A program made the translations under genes and the position numbers. The notes under the pieces were generated by a model. The model ran no database searches. It saw only the letters and a program-made list of their open reading frames with translations, and was not told where the DNA came from. A DNA stretch of 64,000 nucleotides from Hymenobacter plasmatis (lineage in GTDB: Bacteria; Bacteroidota; Bacteroidia; Cytophagales; Hymenobacteraceae): positions 62,001-126,000 of the forward strand of contig NZ_JAJFAW010000014.1 of NCBI RefSeq assembly GCF_020711255.1. Reading direction: 5' to 3'. Every line of letters begins with the position of its first letter. Position 1 is the first letter of the stretch. Positions 52,916 to 62,138 of the stretch are shown piece by piece.

Positions 52916-55375
52916 ATGAGAAAACAATACTCTGCTGTTGCATTATTGATGCTCGGCTCACTGGCTGCTACCACAGCCCAGGCCCAGGATGCCGCGCGCA
53001 TTCAAAACAAAGTTTTAGGCGAAGACAACCAGCCCGTGCTGGTGCAGTTCAGCGCCGAAGGAAAAATGGCTTACCGCGGCATTGAAGGCAGCCAAGTCCT
53101 GCGCCAGCAGCTGGCCCTGACCAACGCCGACCAAATGGTGAAGCGCAACGTGGAAACCGACCAGCTTGGCTTCACGCACGAGAAGTTTGCCCAGTACTAC
53201 CAGGGCATCCGGGTGGAGCACGCCGACTACACGGTGCACGCCAAGGGCGGCACGGTGGAAAGCATCAGTGGCGACTTCGAGCGGATTGAGGGGCTGAGCA
53301 CCACGCCCTCGTTGAATGCCTCGGCGGCGCTGACCCGGGCCCTGGCCCACGTGGGCGCCACCAAGTACATGTGGCAGAGCGGCGATGCCGACGCCGCTTC
53401 TTACCGCCCCACGGGCGAACTGGTGTTTGTGCGCGATGCCCGCGCAACCAACGCCAAAAGCTCAATCGTACTGGCGTGGAAATTTGACGTGTACGCCGCC
53501 GCTCCCGTCAGCCGCGCCTACATCTACGTGGATGCCCGCACCGGCGAAGTGGTGTTACAAGACAACATCATCAAGCACGCCGCAGCTACGGGCACGTTTG
53601 CCACCGCGTATAGCGGCACCCGCACGTTCAACGACGGCACCACCACCGGCGGCTACTTCCTGCGCGAAGGCACCACCCGCGGCCTGGGCATCGAAACCTA
53701 CAACTGCAAGAAGGGCAGCAGCTACACCGCCGCTACCGACTTCATCGACGCCGACAACAGCTGGACGGAATACAACAACGCCAACTTCGACAACGTGGCC
53801 GGCGACGCCCACGTGGGCGCTCAGGCTACCTACGACTACTGGAAGAACGTGCACGGCCGCAACTCCTACGACAACGCCGGTGCCAAAATCAAGAGCTACG
53901 TGCACTTCGACGATACCCCCGGCGACGGCGTGGGCTATGAGAATGCGTACTGGAACGGCTCGGTGATGACCTACGGCGACGGCGCCTCGCGCTTCCGCCC
54001 GCTGACGGCGCTGGACGTGTGCGGCCACGAAATCGGCCACGCCGTGTGCGAAAGAACTGCTAACCTGACTTATGCCAACGAGTCGGGCGCCATGAACGAA
54101 GGCCTCTCCGACATCTGGGGTGCCAGCATCGAGGCGTACGCCGTAGCGAACCTGGGCTTCACCTCGGGCGGCGTAAAAGCCAAATCGACCTGGTTGATTG
54201 GCGAGGAAATCGACAAGCAGCAGGCCGCGCTGCGCTCCATGAGCGACCCCAAGTCGTTGGGCCAGCCCGCTTACTACAAAGGCCAGTACTGGGTGCCGAC
54301 CACCACGTCTCCTTCTAACGCCAACGACCAGGGCGGTGTGCACACCAACTCGGGCGTGCTGAACCACTGGTTCTACATCCTCGCGGTGGGCAAATCGGGC
54401 ACCAACGAAGGCGGTGGCGTTTATAGCGTAACCGGCGTAGGCCTCGACGCAGCGGCCAAAATCACGTTCCGCATGGAAAGCGTGTACATGGTGGCTTCTT
54501 CTACCTATGCTCAAGCCCGCACGTACGCCATCCAAGCTGCTACCGACCTGTACGGTGCCGGTTCGGCTCAGGTAACGGCGGTTACCAATGCTTGGTTTGC
54601 CGTTGGTGTTGGCGCAGCCGCTGGCGGCACCACGCCTCCCCCCACCACTACCTATTGCACCATCAAAGGCACCACCCAGTCGTATGAGTGGATTGACCTG
54701 GTGAACATTGGCAGCATCAACCGCGCTTCGGGCTCGGATGCAGGCTACTACAATGGCACGGCCCTGAGCACCAGCCTGGCCGCCGGCACCAGCAACACCA
54801 TTTACTTCAGCGCCGGCTTCTCTGGTGCGGCTTACACCGAGTACTGGAAAATCTACATCGACTACAACAAGAACGGCGTATTCACCGATGCAGGCGAACT
54901 GGTAATATCCGGCTCGTCGGCAAGCAGCGGCACCCTCAGCAGCACCATCGCGGTGCCTACCACGGCCCGCAGCGGTGCTACCCGCATGCGCATCGTAATG
55001 AGCGATGCCAGCGCCACCACGAGCTGCGGCACCTTTAGCTACGGCGAGGCCGAGGACTACACGGTGAACATCACCGGCGGCGCGGCCTTGACCGAAGGCG
55101 TCTACGGCCTGACCGGCAACTCTTCGCCCCTGGGCAATGAGCTGGCCCGCACGCTGGAAGTATTCCCCAACCCTGCCACCGACGCCGTACGCTTCGTGCT
55201 GCCCGGCAACGCCGAAGCCACGAGCGTAGTAGTGACCGACGTCCGCGGGGCCCGCGTACCCGGCGCTAGCTTCAGCAACGGCACACTCAACATCAGCAGC
55301 CTGGCCAAGGGCATGTACACCCTAAGCGTAAGCGACGGGCAGAAAGTGTTCCACCAGCGCTTTGTGAAAGAGTAA
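52916..55375 (+). CDS. T9SS-exported M4 (thermolysin-type) metalloprotease with GEVED domain
   Basis: 819 residues. Signal peptide (MRKQYSAVALLMLGSLAATT, ending AQAQ), an FTP/PepSY propeptide (~45-215), then an M4 catalytic domain with HEIGH near 371 (zinc-binding His pair and Glu) and NEGLSDIWG near 394 (third ligand Glu), and VHTNSGVLNHWFY with the active-site His. After the protease comes a GEVED domain (~650-725, IYIDYNKNGVFTDAGEL, GEAEDYTVNI) and a type A sorting domain (FPNPATDAVRF to the end, HQRFVKE). A secreted endopeptidase delivered by T9SS, autoactivated by removal of the propeptide, is inferred from the family. Single-gene unit. Confidence 0.95.
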   Translation: MRKQYSAVALLMLGSLAATTAQAQDAARIQNKVLGEDNQPVLVQFSAEGKMAYRGIEGSQVLRQQLALTNADQMVKRNVETDQLGFTHEKFAQYYQGIRVEHADYTVHAKGGTVESISGDFERIEGLSTTPSLNASAALTRALAHVGATKYMWQSGDADAASYRPTGELVFVRDARATNAKSSIVLAWKFDVYAAAPVSRAYIYVDARTGEVVLQDNIIKHAAATGTFATAYSGTRTFNDGTTTGGYFLREGTTRGLGIETYNCKKGSSYTAATDFIDADNSWTEYNNANFDNVAGDAHVGAQATYDYWKNVHGRNSYDNAGAKIKSYVHFDDTPGDGVGYENAYWNGSVMTYGDGASRFRPLTALDVCGHEIGHAVCERTANLTYANESGAMNEGLSDIWGASIEAYAVANLGFTSGGVKAKSTWLIGEEIDKQQAALRSMSDPKSLGQPAYYKGQYWVPTTTSPSNANDQGGVHTNSGVLNHWFYILAVGKSGTNEGGGVYSVTGVGLDAAAKITFRMESVYMVASSTYAQARTYAIQAATDLYGAGSAQVTAVTNAWFAVGVGAAAGGTTPPPTTTYCTIKGTTQSYEWIDLVNIGSINRASGSDAGYYNGTALSTSLAAGTSNTIYFSAGFSGAAYTEYWKIYIDYNKNGVFTDAGELVISGSSASSGTLSSTIAVPTTARSGATRMRIVMSDASATTSCGTFSYGEAEDYTVNITGGAALTEGVYGLTGNSSPLGNELARTLEVFPNPATDAVRFVLPGNAEATSVVVTDVRGARVPGASFSNGTLNISSLAKGMYTLSVSDGQKVFHQRFVKE

Positions 55376-55394
55376 CCGCTCCTCGCAATATTGC

Positions 55395-55430
55395 AAAAAG
55401 GCCCGTCAGCATTGCTGGCGGGCCTTTTTT
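55395..55430. terminator. Bidirectional terminator after the M4 protease
   Basis: AAAAAGGCCCGTCAGC with its near-complement GCTGGCGGGCCTTTTTT; shared by the convergent outer-membrane protein gene. Confidence 0.92.
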
Positions 55431-55471
55431 GTGTTTGGCTAACTGGTTGACTGGCTAATTTTCCAGCGGTA

Positions 55472-56209
55472 TTAGCGCAGGGCGTAGTCAAGTTTCAGCA
55501 TCACCGTGGCGAAACCGTCTTTATTGAGCCCTGCGCCACCCAGGCGGACGTTGATATCGTCGAGCTGGTCGGTGGATGTGATGTAGTAGTTGGCTTCCAG
55601 GCCGGCCCGCAGCCGGTCGGTCAGGAGCACGCTGAAGCCTCCGCCCACCGGCACCACGCCGGCCAGCGCGGGGTAATCGTTGCGCTCCGGCTGCAGGTAA
55701 ATGGTAGTATTATCGGGCCGCTCCGTGCCAAAGTAGGAGTGTGGGTTGTAGAGCAGCAGCCCGGCGCCTACCTGCGCATACACCTGCAGCGTGGGCGCAT
55801 CGGCCTGCGATGCCGCAAAAATGGATTCGTCGTGCAGGAAATCGAAGCGCAGAAACACCGTACCCAGGCCGTTGGAGCTGGTGAAGGCGAGGCCGCGCTC
55901 CACGGCTTTATCGCGGGCACCCAGCTTCACGTAGGAAAATTCGCCCCCGATTTTCAGGTGGGGAGTGAGGCGATAAAGCCCGCCTGCGCTAAAGGCGGGG
56001 CCGAAGAAATTGTTGCCGGGGCTGTTGCCCAGGTCGCCGTCGTAGAGCCCGGTGCCGGCCCCAAACGTGAGATGGACCGGGCCCCGGTAGTAGGGGCGGC
56101 CTTGGCTATTATAATGGCGCCGCTGCCCGTAATGCTGGGCTTGGGCCGTGTTACTGCTAATGATTCCTGCTGTTGTTACTACTCCTAAAAGCAAGGCCTT
56201 AATCCGCAT
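55472..56209 (-). CDS. Outer-membrane beta-barrel protein
   Basis: 245 residues from ATG 56209 (MRIKALLLGVVTTAGIISS), with signal peptide ending AQAQ; the frame opens 17 codons earlier. The mature part has an HYGQRRHYNSQGRPYYRGP lead then amphipathic strands typical of small porin-like barrels (HLTFGAGTGLYDGDLG, IGGEFSYVKLGARDK, SVLLTDRLRAGLEANYYI) and ends VMLKLDYALR. The probable role is structural. No specific family is recognised beyond the outer-membrane beta-barrel superfamily. The next gene upstream encodes a TPR protein on the same strand, 80 bp away. Confidence 0.8.
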   Translation of the reverse strand: MRIKALLLGVVTTAGIISSNTAQAQHYGQRRHYNSQGRPYYRGPVHLTFGAGTGLYDGDLGNSPGNNFFGPAFSAGGLYRLTPHLKIGGEFSYVKLGARDKAVERGLAFTSSNGLGTVFLRFDFLHDESIFAASQADAPTLQVYAQVGAGLLLYNPHSYFGTERPDNTTIYLQPERNDYPALAGVVPVGGGFSVLLTDRLRAGLEANYYITSTDQLDDINVRLGGAGLNKDGFATVMLKLDYALR

Positions 56210-56289
56210 ACTATCGATATAAAAGTGAAGGAAACCGCTTATACGGAGCTTAACGGGCAAACCGCTGAAATCCGTCTGTTTAGTGGCGC

Positions 56290-57060
56290 TTACTTGAAGG
56301 TGCCTTGCGGGTCTGGCTGCTTGGCCAGCAGGTCAGTGATTAGTTGAAAGTCGAGGCTGGGGACGCTCAGCGACCGGCCTTTGTGGATGGCAGCCCAGGC
56401 CTCGGGGTATTTCTCCTGGTAGTACAGGCCGCGCGCCAGCTGCTGCCAGGCATCGGCGTTGGCGGGGTCCAGGGTGGTGGCGCGCTGGAGCAGGTCCATG
56501 CCGGCGGTCAGGTCCTTCTTTTTCTTGGTCTTGCTGTAGCGAATAAGGTAGCTAGCGCCCAGGTCGCTCATGAGCAGGGTGCTGCTGGGGGACAGCGCCA
56601 GGCCCTTGGCGAGGAGGCCAATGGCGGCGTCGGGGTTGGGCTGGGTGCTGGCCACAATGCCCAGGCCGCGGTAGGCTTCGGCATTTTGGGGGTTGAGCAG
56701 CCAGGCCAGGTTAAAGCGGTAAGCGGCGGTGTCGGGCTGGTTTTCGCGCAGGTACTCGTAGCCTTTGGTGGTGAAAAAAGAGCTGGCCTCGGTCGTGGAG
56801 CTAAAGCTGGCCGCAATGGCCTTGAGCTGGGCTTCACCAATGACCTGGGTGGCTTGGGCTGGCGTGAGGCCGCCAAACAGCGGCTGCAGGCGCGCCGCGC
56901 GCGGCGATGCCGTGGCAGTTGGGAGGCTGCCATCGGCGTTGGCAACGCTGGCGGCGCGGCCTTTGCGCTGGGCATGCGCAGGGGCCGCCGCGAGCAGCCC
57001 AAGCAGCAACAAAGCAACCCAGGGCTGCGAAATGGTTTTGAGCGAAGCGGAAAACAACAC
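56290..57060 (-). CDS. Exported TPR protein
   Basis: 256 residues. Signal peptide (WVALLLLGLLAAAPAHAQ), a linker, then TPR units over ~90-240 (AAYRFNLAWLLNPQNAEAYRGL, read in two halves; DLLQRATTLDPANADAW; GLYYQEKYPEAWAAIHKGRS). It is predicted to be periplasmic, serving as a scaffold. It lies upstream of the barrel protein and may be cotranscribed with it. Family function unknown. Confidence 0.8.
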   Translation of the reverse strand: MLFSASLKTISQPWVALLLLGLLAAAPAHAQRKGRAASVANADGSLPTATASPRAARLQPLFGGLTPAQATQVIGEAQLKAIAASFSSTTEASSFFTTKGYEYLRENQPDTAAYRFNLAWLLNPQNAEAYRGLGIVASTQPNPDAAIGLLAKGLALSPSSTLLMSDLGASYLIRYSKTKKKKDLTAGMDLLQRATTLDPANADAWQQLARGLYYQEKYPEAWAAIHKGRSLSVPSLDFQLITDLLAKQPDPQGTFK

Positions 57061-57257
57061 GGGATTGGATGAATAATGAATAAACCCAGCCGCTATAAAA
57101 AGGGCCAGGCAGGCTTTCTGACAAAGATAAACCCAATAGCGGCAAGGACATGGCCCGCCCTAGCATTGAGCTCAGGTCAAACTGCGGCGGCAGCCAGGGC
57201 GTAAGTGGGCCACCGCGCCCGCAGTTGGCCGCGGCCCTTTCCGGTTTCATTGACTTT

Positions 57258-58142
57258 ATGCGTCGTTTCTTTTTGTTGATGCCCCTGGCCGTGCTGCTGG
57301 CCGCCGTGGTGGTAGTGCTGGCTACCGAATACGTGGTGGCCCGCCCCAGCCACCGCACCAAAGACGTGGCCTACGTGCCGGCCTCCGCACCCGATTTTGA
57401 TAAGGAGCGGCACGTTCTGGATGTGTACTCGCCCAACGACGCCGCGGCCAAAACCGCCGGCTACCCGGTGGTGCTGTTCATCCACGGCGGCAGCTGGACG
57501 AGCGGCAGCAAGAACATTTACACCTTCATTGGTCGGCGGCTGGCCAAGCAGGGCGTGGTGGCCGTGGTTATCAACTACCGCCTGGCCCCAACGGTGCACG
57601 TGCCCGAGCAGGCTGCCGACTGCGCCCGCGCCCTGGCCTGGACCGTGAACAACATCGGGCACTACGGCGGCGACCCGGCCCGCGTCTTCGTGATGGGGCA
57701 CTCGGCCGGTGGTGGCTTGGCTGCTTTGCTCGCTACCGATGATGCCCTGCTCGCCCGCAATGGCTTGCCCCAAAACCCCGTGCGCGGCGCCATCATGGAC
57801 GACCCGGCTGGCCTGGATATGTATAGCTACCTCAAGGAAATGAAGTACGAGGGCGACCAGCAGTACCTCGTGCCCTTCGGCAAAGACCCTGCGGTGTGGA
57901 AAGAGCAGTCGGCCATCTACAAGATTAAGCAGGGCATGCCACCTTTCATGTTCTTTATTGGCGGCGAAACCTACCCGAGCATCAGCGGTAGTTCGGGTCG
58001 CTTCCGCGACCGGCTCAAGGTCATTGGGCAGCCAGCCCAATACACGGTGCTGCCCGGCAAGCACCACATTCCCATGGTTCTGCAGCTGTATTGGCAGCAC
58101 AATATTATTTACCAGGAACTGCTGAAGATGGTAGGGGCATAA
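57258..58142 (+). CDS. Alpha/beta hydrolase (HSL/BD-FAE-like esterase)
   Basis: 294 residues from ATG 57258 (MRRFFLLMPLAVLLAAVVVV); the frame opens 36 codons earlier without merit. One N-terminal signal or anchor helix. Oxyanion motif HGGSW near 77, nucleophile elbow GHSAGGG near 148-154, and catalytic His in GKHHIPM near 268. These fit the carboxylesterase branch of alpha/beta hydrolases, including the kynurenine-formamidase-like (BD-FAE) group. The substrate is unknown. It converges on ogt across nested repeat elements. Confidence 0.88.
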   Translation: MRRFFLLMPLAVLLAAVVVVLATEYVVARPSHRTKDVAYVPASAPDFDKERHVLDVYSPNDAAAKTAGYPVVLFIHGGSWTSGSKNIYTFIGRRLAKQGVVAVVINYRLAPTVHVPEQAADCARALAWTVNNIGHYGGDPARVFVMGHSAGGGLAALLATDDALLARNGLPQNPVRGAIMDDPAGLDMYSYLKEMKYEGDQQYLVPFGKDPAVWKEQSAIYKIKQGMPPFMFFIGGETYPSISGSSGRFRDRLKVIGQPAQYTVLPGKHHIPMVLQLYWQHNIIYQELLKMVGA

Positions 58143-58221
58143 GGGTTAGAATATCCTGCGGCGTCAACCAGCTCGTCCTGCAGAGCGTAGCATCTTTGCC
58201 GCGATACTAACCCCAATCGTC

Positions 58222-58306
58222 TGTCATGCAGAGCGCAGCGAAGCATCTTATCGCCGCTGAACAAATCGTTGAGCCGTGAGAAGATGCTTCCTGCGTCAGC
58301 ATGACA
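58222..58306. repeat. Palindromic element, GTCATGCTGAGC family
   Basis: Starts TGTCATGCAGAGCGCAGCGA and ends GCGTCAGCATGACA, with inner complementary GAAGCATCTT/AAGATGCTTC. A decayed second copy seems to flank it (CCTGCAGAGCGTAGCATC near 58178 and GGTGCTTCGCTGCGCGC near 58321). It lies between two convergent genes. Confidence 0.75.
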
Positions 58307-58395
58307 AGAGGCGCGAGCGAGGTGCTTCGCTGCGCGCTGCATTACGTTCTGGTTGATTCCACAAGGCATGCCAGAGGCAACCAGCCCCCGCCACC

Positions 58396-58887
58396 TCACC
58401 CAAACAGCCCAATTTGCCGCGTCGGCTGCTCAAAATCCAGCAGCCACTTTTTGCGGTGCATGCCGCCGGCGTAGCCGGTGAGGCTGCCATCAGCCCCGAT
58501 GACGCGGTGGCAGGGCCACACGATGGCCAGCGGGTTTTGGCCATTGGCGGCGCCCACGGCCCGCACCGATTTGGGGTTGTTTAGCAGCTTGGCTACATCG
58601 AGGTAAGAAGCCGTGCGGCCGTAGCCGATGCCCACCAGCGCCTGCCAGACCTGCCGCTGAAAATCGGTGCCAAACGTGGGCGCGTAGGTGAGGCTGAAAT
58701 CGCGCAGCTCGCGGCCGAAATAGGCTTGCAGTTGGCGGTGGCCCTCCTGCAGGCACGCCGGCACGGCGCCGAACGGGGTGGCCGCCGGCCCGGCTGTTTC
58801 GTGGAAGCTTACGGCGCCCAGCCCTGCCTCGGTACCAGTGAGGGATATCAAGCCCAGGGGCGAGTCGAGGTAAGCCGTGGCAATCAT
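58396..58887 (-). CDS. ogt: Methylated-DNA--protein-cysteine methyltransferase
   Basis: 163 residues. The acceptor motif is PCHRVIG, with the Cys near 126, followed by GYAGGMHRKKWLL, as in the O6-alkylguanine DNA alkyltransferases. The helix-turn-helix region precedes it (YLDVAKLLNNPKSVRAVGAAN). It repairs alkylated guanine by transferring the alkyl group to its Cys and is used once. Start ATG 58887 overlaps the stop of the upstream glycosidase as ATGA, implying translational coupling. Confidence 0.95.
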   Translation of the reverse strand: MIATAYLDSPLGLISLTGTEAGLGAVSFHETAGPAATPFGAVPACLQEGHRQLQAYFGRELRDFSLTYAPTFGTDFQRQVWQALVGIGYGRTASYLDVAKLLNNPKSVRAVGAANGQNPLAIVWPCHRVIGADGSLTGYAGGMHRKKWLLDFEQPTRQIGLFG

Positions 58888-60116
58888 AACAGCAAGGTAG
58901 GGGCCGTATGCGCAAGTGCCGCCTGCTCATCGGCACCTTGCCGGCGGCGCAGGGGTAGGGCGGCGCTCACGTGGGCCTGGGCGGCGAGCAGGGCGTCGGC
59001 GGTGGGCTGGTGCAGCACGCGGGCGGGGCCGGGCTGGCTCAAGTCGGCATCCCACAGGCCGGATTGGTGCCACTGCTCGAGGTGGTCCCAGTCGGGCCGG
59101 TCGATGATGGGGTAGAGGCAGGTGCCCCACAGCGGCAGGCCCTCCTGGCGCACGGCGGCGCACTCCCGAGCTATCATCTGCAGCCACTGCGGCCGGTCGA
59201 CGCCAGGGTGGCTGGTTTCTGTGAGGGCGAAGGGGCGCTTGTAGCGCTTGTAGGCATCGCGCAGCAAGTCGCGCAGGGGCCGCCAGCGCGGGTCATGCAC
59301 GGCATCGTTCCAGCCCAATTTGTTAGGCGTTCCGTTCTGCCACTGGTTGTCGTAGTAGTAGTTAAAGCCCACAATGTCGAGCAGGTAGGGCTGGCCGCCC
59401 AGCTCGGGGCACATACGGCCGCTTAGGATGTCGGTGGCCTGAAACTGGTTATTGTTGGCCTCGCGGGCCTTGCGGCGCTCGTGCGAAGACGCAAACCGCG
59501 GCGGCACGATGTTCACCAGCGGCTCGGTGGTAAGAATGCGGATGCTGGGGTCGGCCTCGCGCAGGGCGTACACACCCTCGATGTAGGCGCGCATCAGGCC
59601 GTACTTCACCTCCCAGCCCTGGTGGTTGCAGTAGGGCGAGGTACCGCGGGCGTCGCCCCCCAGCCAGGAAATAAAGCTCACCTCGTTGATGGGCGTGACG
59701 ATGAGCACATCATCGGGCCGCTGCGAGCGGTAGAAATCCACAAAAGCGCGGCAGAGGGCGGCAAAGCGCCGGGCAAACAGCGGGTGGAGCGGCGTGAGGT
59801 CGTCGGGATAGCCGAAGTGGCACAGGTCCCAGACCTGCTGGATGCCGTGGCGCTGGCCAGCCTCCAGCATCAGCTTCACCGTGCTAAAATCGTAGTGGTA
59901 GGGTGTTTTCTCGATGTGGGCCCAGCGGATGCCCTCGCGCACGGTGCGTACCTGGAACGGGGCCAGCGCCGCATAATCTTCGTCGATGAGCTGCAAATGG
60001 CCGGTGAGGGGCAGGAAATCGACGCGGTGGCCGAAGCAGTTGAGCTGGTCGGTGCACTCGTAGCCGCCCCACCAGAAGGAGCGAAACGGGCTGGTTTCGG
60101 GAAAAGTAATTGCCAT
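58884..60116 (-). CDS. Clan-A (GH1-like) glycosidase-related protein
   Basis: 410 residues from ATG 60116 (MAITFPETSPFRSFWWGGYE); the frame extends 70 codons further but is low quality. A TIM-barrel of clan A is suggested by an acid/base Glu in TPINEVSF (near 144), a nucleophile Glu in ALTETSHPG (near 299), GFNYYYDNQWQ and LWGTCLYPIIDRPDW. It resembles GH1 beta-glucosidases, but is shorter and lacks the standard GH1 strings, so the true family is unsure. No signal peptide, hence cytoplasmic. Coupled to ogt by an ATGA overlap. Confidence 0.75.
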   Translation of the reverse strand: MAITFPETSPFRSFWWGGYECTDQLNCFGHRVDFLPLTGHLQLIDEDYAALAPFQVRTVREGIRWAHIEKTPYHYDFSTVKLMLEAGQRHGIQQVWDLCHFGYPDDLTPLHPLFARRFAALCRAFVDFYRSQRPDDVLIVTPINEVSFISWLGGDARGTSPYCNHQGWEVKYGLMRAYIEGVYALREADPSIRILTTEPLVNIVPPRFASSHERRKAREANNNQFQATDILSGRMCPELGGQPYLLDIVGFNYYYDNQWQNGTPNKLGWNDAVHDPRWRPLRDLLRDAYKRYKRPFALTETSHPGVDRPQWLQMIARECAAVRQEGLPLWGTCLYPIIDRPDWDHLEQWHQSGLWDADLSQPGPARVLHQPTADALLAAQAHVSAALPLRRRQGADEQAALAHTAPTLLL

Positions 60117-60210
60117 AGAAAAGGAGCTGCGTGGAACATGCGCGTGCCGGCGGCAACCCGAAAGTTGCGGCCGGCACGCGCCCTCCTTTACCCCAAATTG
60201 GCCTCTGGGG

Positions 60211-61161
60211 TTAACGCGGAGCTTCACTATTGAGGCTTTCCGGGCGATTAGCCAGGTTTTTGGCCTCGATAAAAATGCGCTGCACCTCCGGGTGCTCGGC
60301 CCGAATGGCGTCCTGCAGCATCTCAACGGCGCTGGCTACCTGGCCGGAGCTCAGGTCGTCGGCAAATTCCACGTCGAGGGCCAGCACCACGTCGTTGGGG
60401 CCCAGGTACATGGTGAGGGGAGAGCGAATCTCGCACACCTGAGGCTGGGCGCGGGCAATGCGCTCCAGGTTGGCCAGGGTCTCGGCATCGACGCCCGTGC
60501 CCACCAGCAGGGCCTTGGTGCGGGCCACCAAAAACACGGCCACGAGCATCAGCAGCAGCCCAATGGCAACGGACGCGGCCCCGTCGAAGTACGGGTTGTT
60601 GAGCAAATGGCCCAGGAACACCCCAACCAAAGCCAGCAGCAGGCCCACCAGGGCCGCCAGATTTTCCATCACGGAGGCGAAAACCGCCGGGTCTTTGCTC
60701 GTGCGCAGCATCTTCACGAAGCCCACGTTCGCATCGGACTGCGCCAGCAGCGCCTTCACCGACAAATACATGGCCACGCCTTCGAAGAGCAGCGAAACGC
60801 CCAGCACGATGTAGTTCCACTTGGCGTCTTCGAGCGGCACCGGGTCTTGGATGTGCTTGATGCCCTCGTAGAACGACATGCCGCCGCCGATGGCAAAGAT
60901 GAGCACCGCCACAATCAAGCCCCAGAAATACAGCTCCTTGCTGTGCCCAAACGGGTGCTCGGCATCGGGCGGGCGCTGGCTGCGGTTTACGCCGTAGAGC
61001 AGCAGGCCGCTGTTGCCGGTATCTACCAGCGAGTGAATGCCCTCCGAAAGCATGGCCGATGAGCCCGTGAAATAGGCCGCCACAAACTTGCTGACGGCAA
61101 TGGCGACGTTGGCAGCGATGCCGCCGTAGAGGGAGATTTTAGAAGCGTTAGCGGAAGCCAT
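60211..61161 (-). CDS. Cation diffusion facilitator transporter (paralogue 2)
   Basis: 316 residues with about six membrane helices (~10-200) and a C-terminal metal-binding domain (~210-300). The TM2 metal site HSLVD (~42-46) is intact. In the TM5 region it has MENLAALVG, where the neighbour has LEDLAALVG, so one acidic residue is replaced by Asn. Otherwise it is strongly similar to the gene just upstream, from which it is separated by 29 bp. A proton-coupled exporter of Zn2+, Mn2+ or Fe2+ by family knowledge; the specificity may differ from its partner. Confidence 0.93.
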   Translation of the reverse strand: MASANASKISLYGGIAANVAIAVSKFVAAYFTGSSAMLSEGIHSLVDTGNSGLLLYGVNRSQRPPDAEHPFGHSKELYFWGLIVAVLIFAIGGGMSFYEGIKHIQDPVPLEDAKWNYIVLGVSLLFEGVAMYLSVKALLAQSDANVGFVKMLRTSKDPAVFASVMENLAALVGLLLALVGVFLGHLLNNPYFDGAASVAIGLLLMLVAVFLVARTKALLVGTGVDAETLANLERIARAQPQVCEIRSPLTMYLGPNDVVLALDVEFADDLSSGQVASAVEMLQDAIRAEHPEVQRIFIEAKNLANRPESLNSEAPR

Positions 61162-61190
61162 AAAGCAGGTTCGTAGATAATTGGGCGGGG

Positions 61191-62138
61191 TTAATCCAGG
61201 GTTGCGCTGCCCACACGCTCCTTCTCGCCAATGGCTTTGGCTTCGATAAAAATGCGTTTGAACTCCGGGTGCTCGGCCCGGATGGCGTTTTGCAGGGCAT
61301 GCACGGCGTGCTCCACTTCATCGGCCGTCAGGCGGTTTTCAAATTCGATGTCCAGGGCCAGGATAACATCGGCTGGCCCAAGGTACATGGTGAGCGGCAC
61401 CCGCATGTGCTGCACCGCGGGCTGGGCGTGCACAATGCGCTCGAGGTCCAGCAGGGTTTCGTCGTCGGCCCCGATGCCCACCAGCAGGGCCTTGGTTTTG
61501 TAAATGAGGAACATGGCCACGCCCACCAGCAGCGTGCCAATACCTATGGAAGCTACGCCATCGAAGTAGGGATTGCCCAGCAGGTGACCCAGGTACACAC
61601 CGGCCAGGGCGATGACCAGCCCAACCAAAGCAGCCAAGTCTTCGAGGAGAATGGCAAACACCGCCGGGTCTTTGCTGCGGCGCAGGGTTTGCCAGAAGCC
61701 TTCGTCGCCGCGGTCGGCATTGAAGGCTTTGAAAGCCAGAAAGCAGGAAATGCCCTCGAACACCAGCGAGATGCCCAGCACCCAGTAGTTCCAGGTAGGG
61801 TCGGATAGGGGCGCCGGGTGCTTGAGGTGCTCGATACCTTCGTAGAACGACATGCCGCCGCCCACCGAGAATACCAGAACGGCCACAATAAGCGCCCAGA
61901 AATACAGCTCTTTGCTGCGCCCGAACGGATGGCGCCGGTCGGGCGCCTTGCCGCTCTGGTGCACCCCAAGCAGGATGAGAAACCCGTTGCCACTGTCCAC
62001 CAGCGAGTGAATGCCCTCGGAGAGCATAGCCGACGAGCCCGTGAAGTACGCCGCCACAAACTTGCTGACGGCAATGGCAATATTGGCCCCGATGGCTCCG
62101 TAAATGGCAAATTTGGAGGAGGACGCGGCTGAGCTCAT
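61191..62138 (-). CDS. Cation diffusion facilitator transporter (paralogue 1)
   Basis: 315 residues; same layout as the next gene. SKFVAAYFTGSSAMLSEGIH precedes the TM2 motif HSLVD, with LLEDLAALVG in the TM5 region. The cytoplasmic domain ends with EHPEFKRIFIEAKAIG. It is the first gene of a probable minus-strand unit: two transporters, then the glycosidase and ogt. The pair looks like a tandem duplication. The metal is not predictable. The divergent gap to the permease holds GTTGAGCTAA near 62198. Confidence 0.94.
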   Translation of the reverse strand: MSSAASSSKFAIYGAIGANIAIAVSKFVAAYFTGSSAMLSEGIHSLVDSGNGFLILLGVHQSGKAPDRRHPFGRSKELYFWALIVAVLVFSVGGGMSFYEGIEHLKHPAPLSDPTWNYWVLGISLVFEGISCFLAFKAFNADRGDEGFWQTLRRSKDPAVFAILLEDLAALVGLVIALAGVYLGHLLGNPYFDGVASIGIGTLLVGVAMFLIYKTKALLVGIGADDETLLDLERIVHAQPAVQHMRVPLTMYLGPADVILALDIEFENRLTADEVEHAVHALQNAIRAEHPEFKRIFIEAKAIGEKERVGSATLD

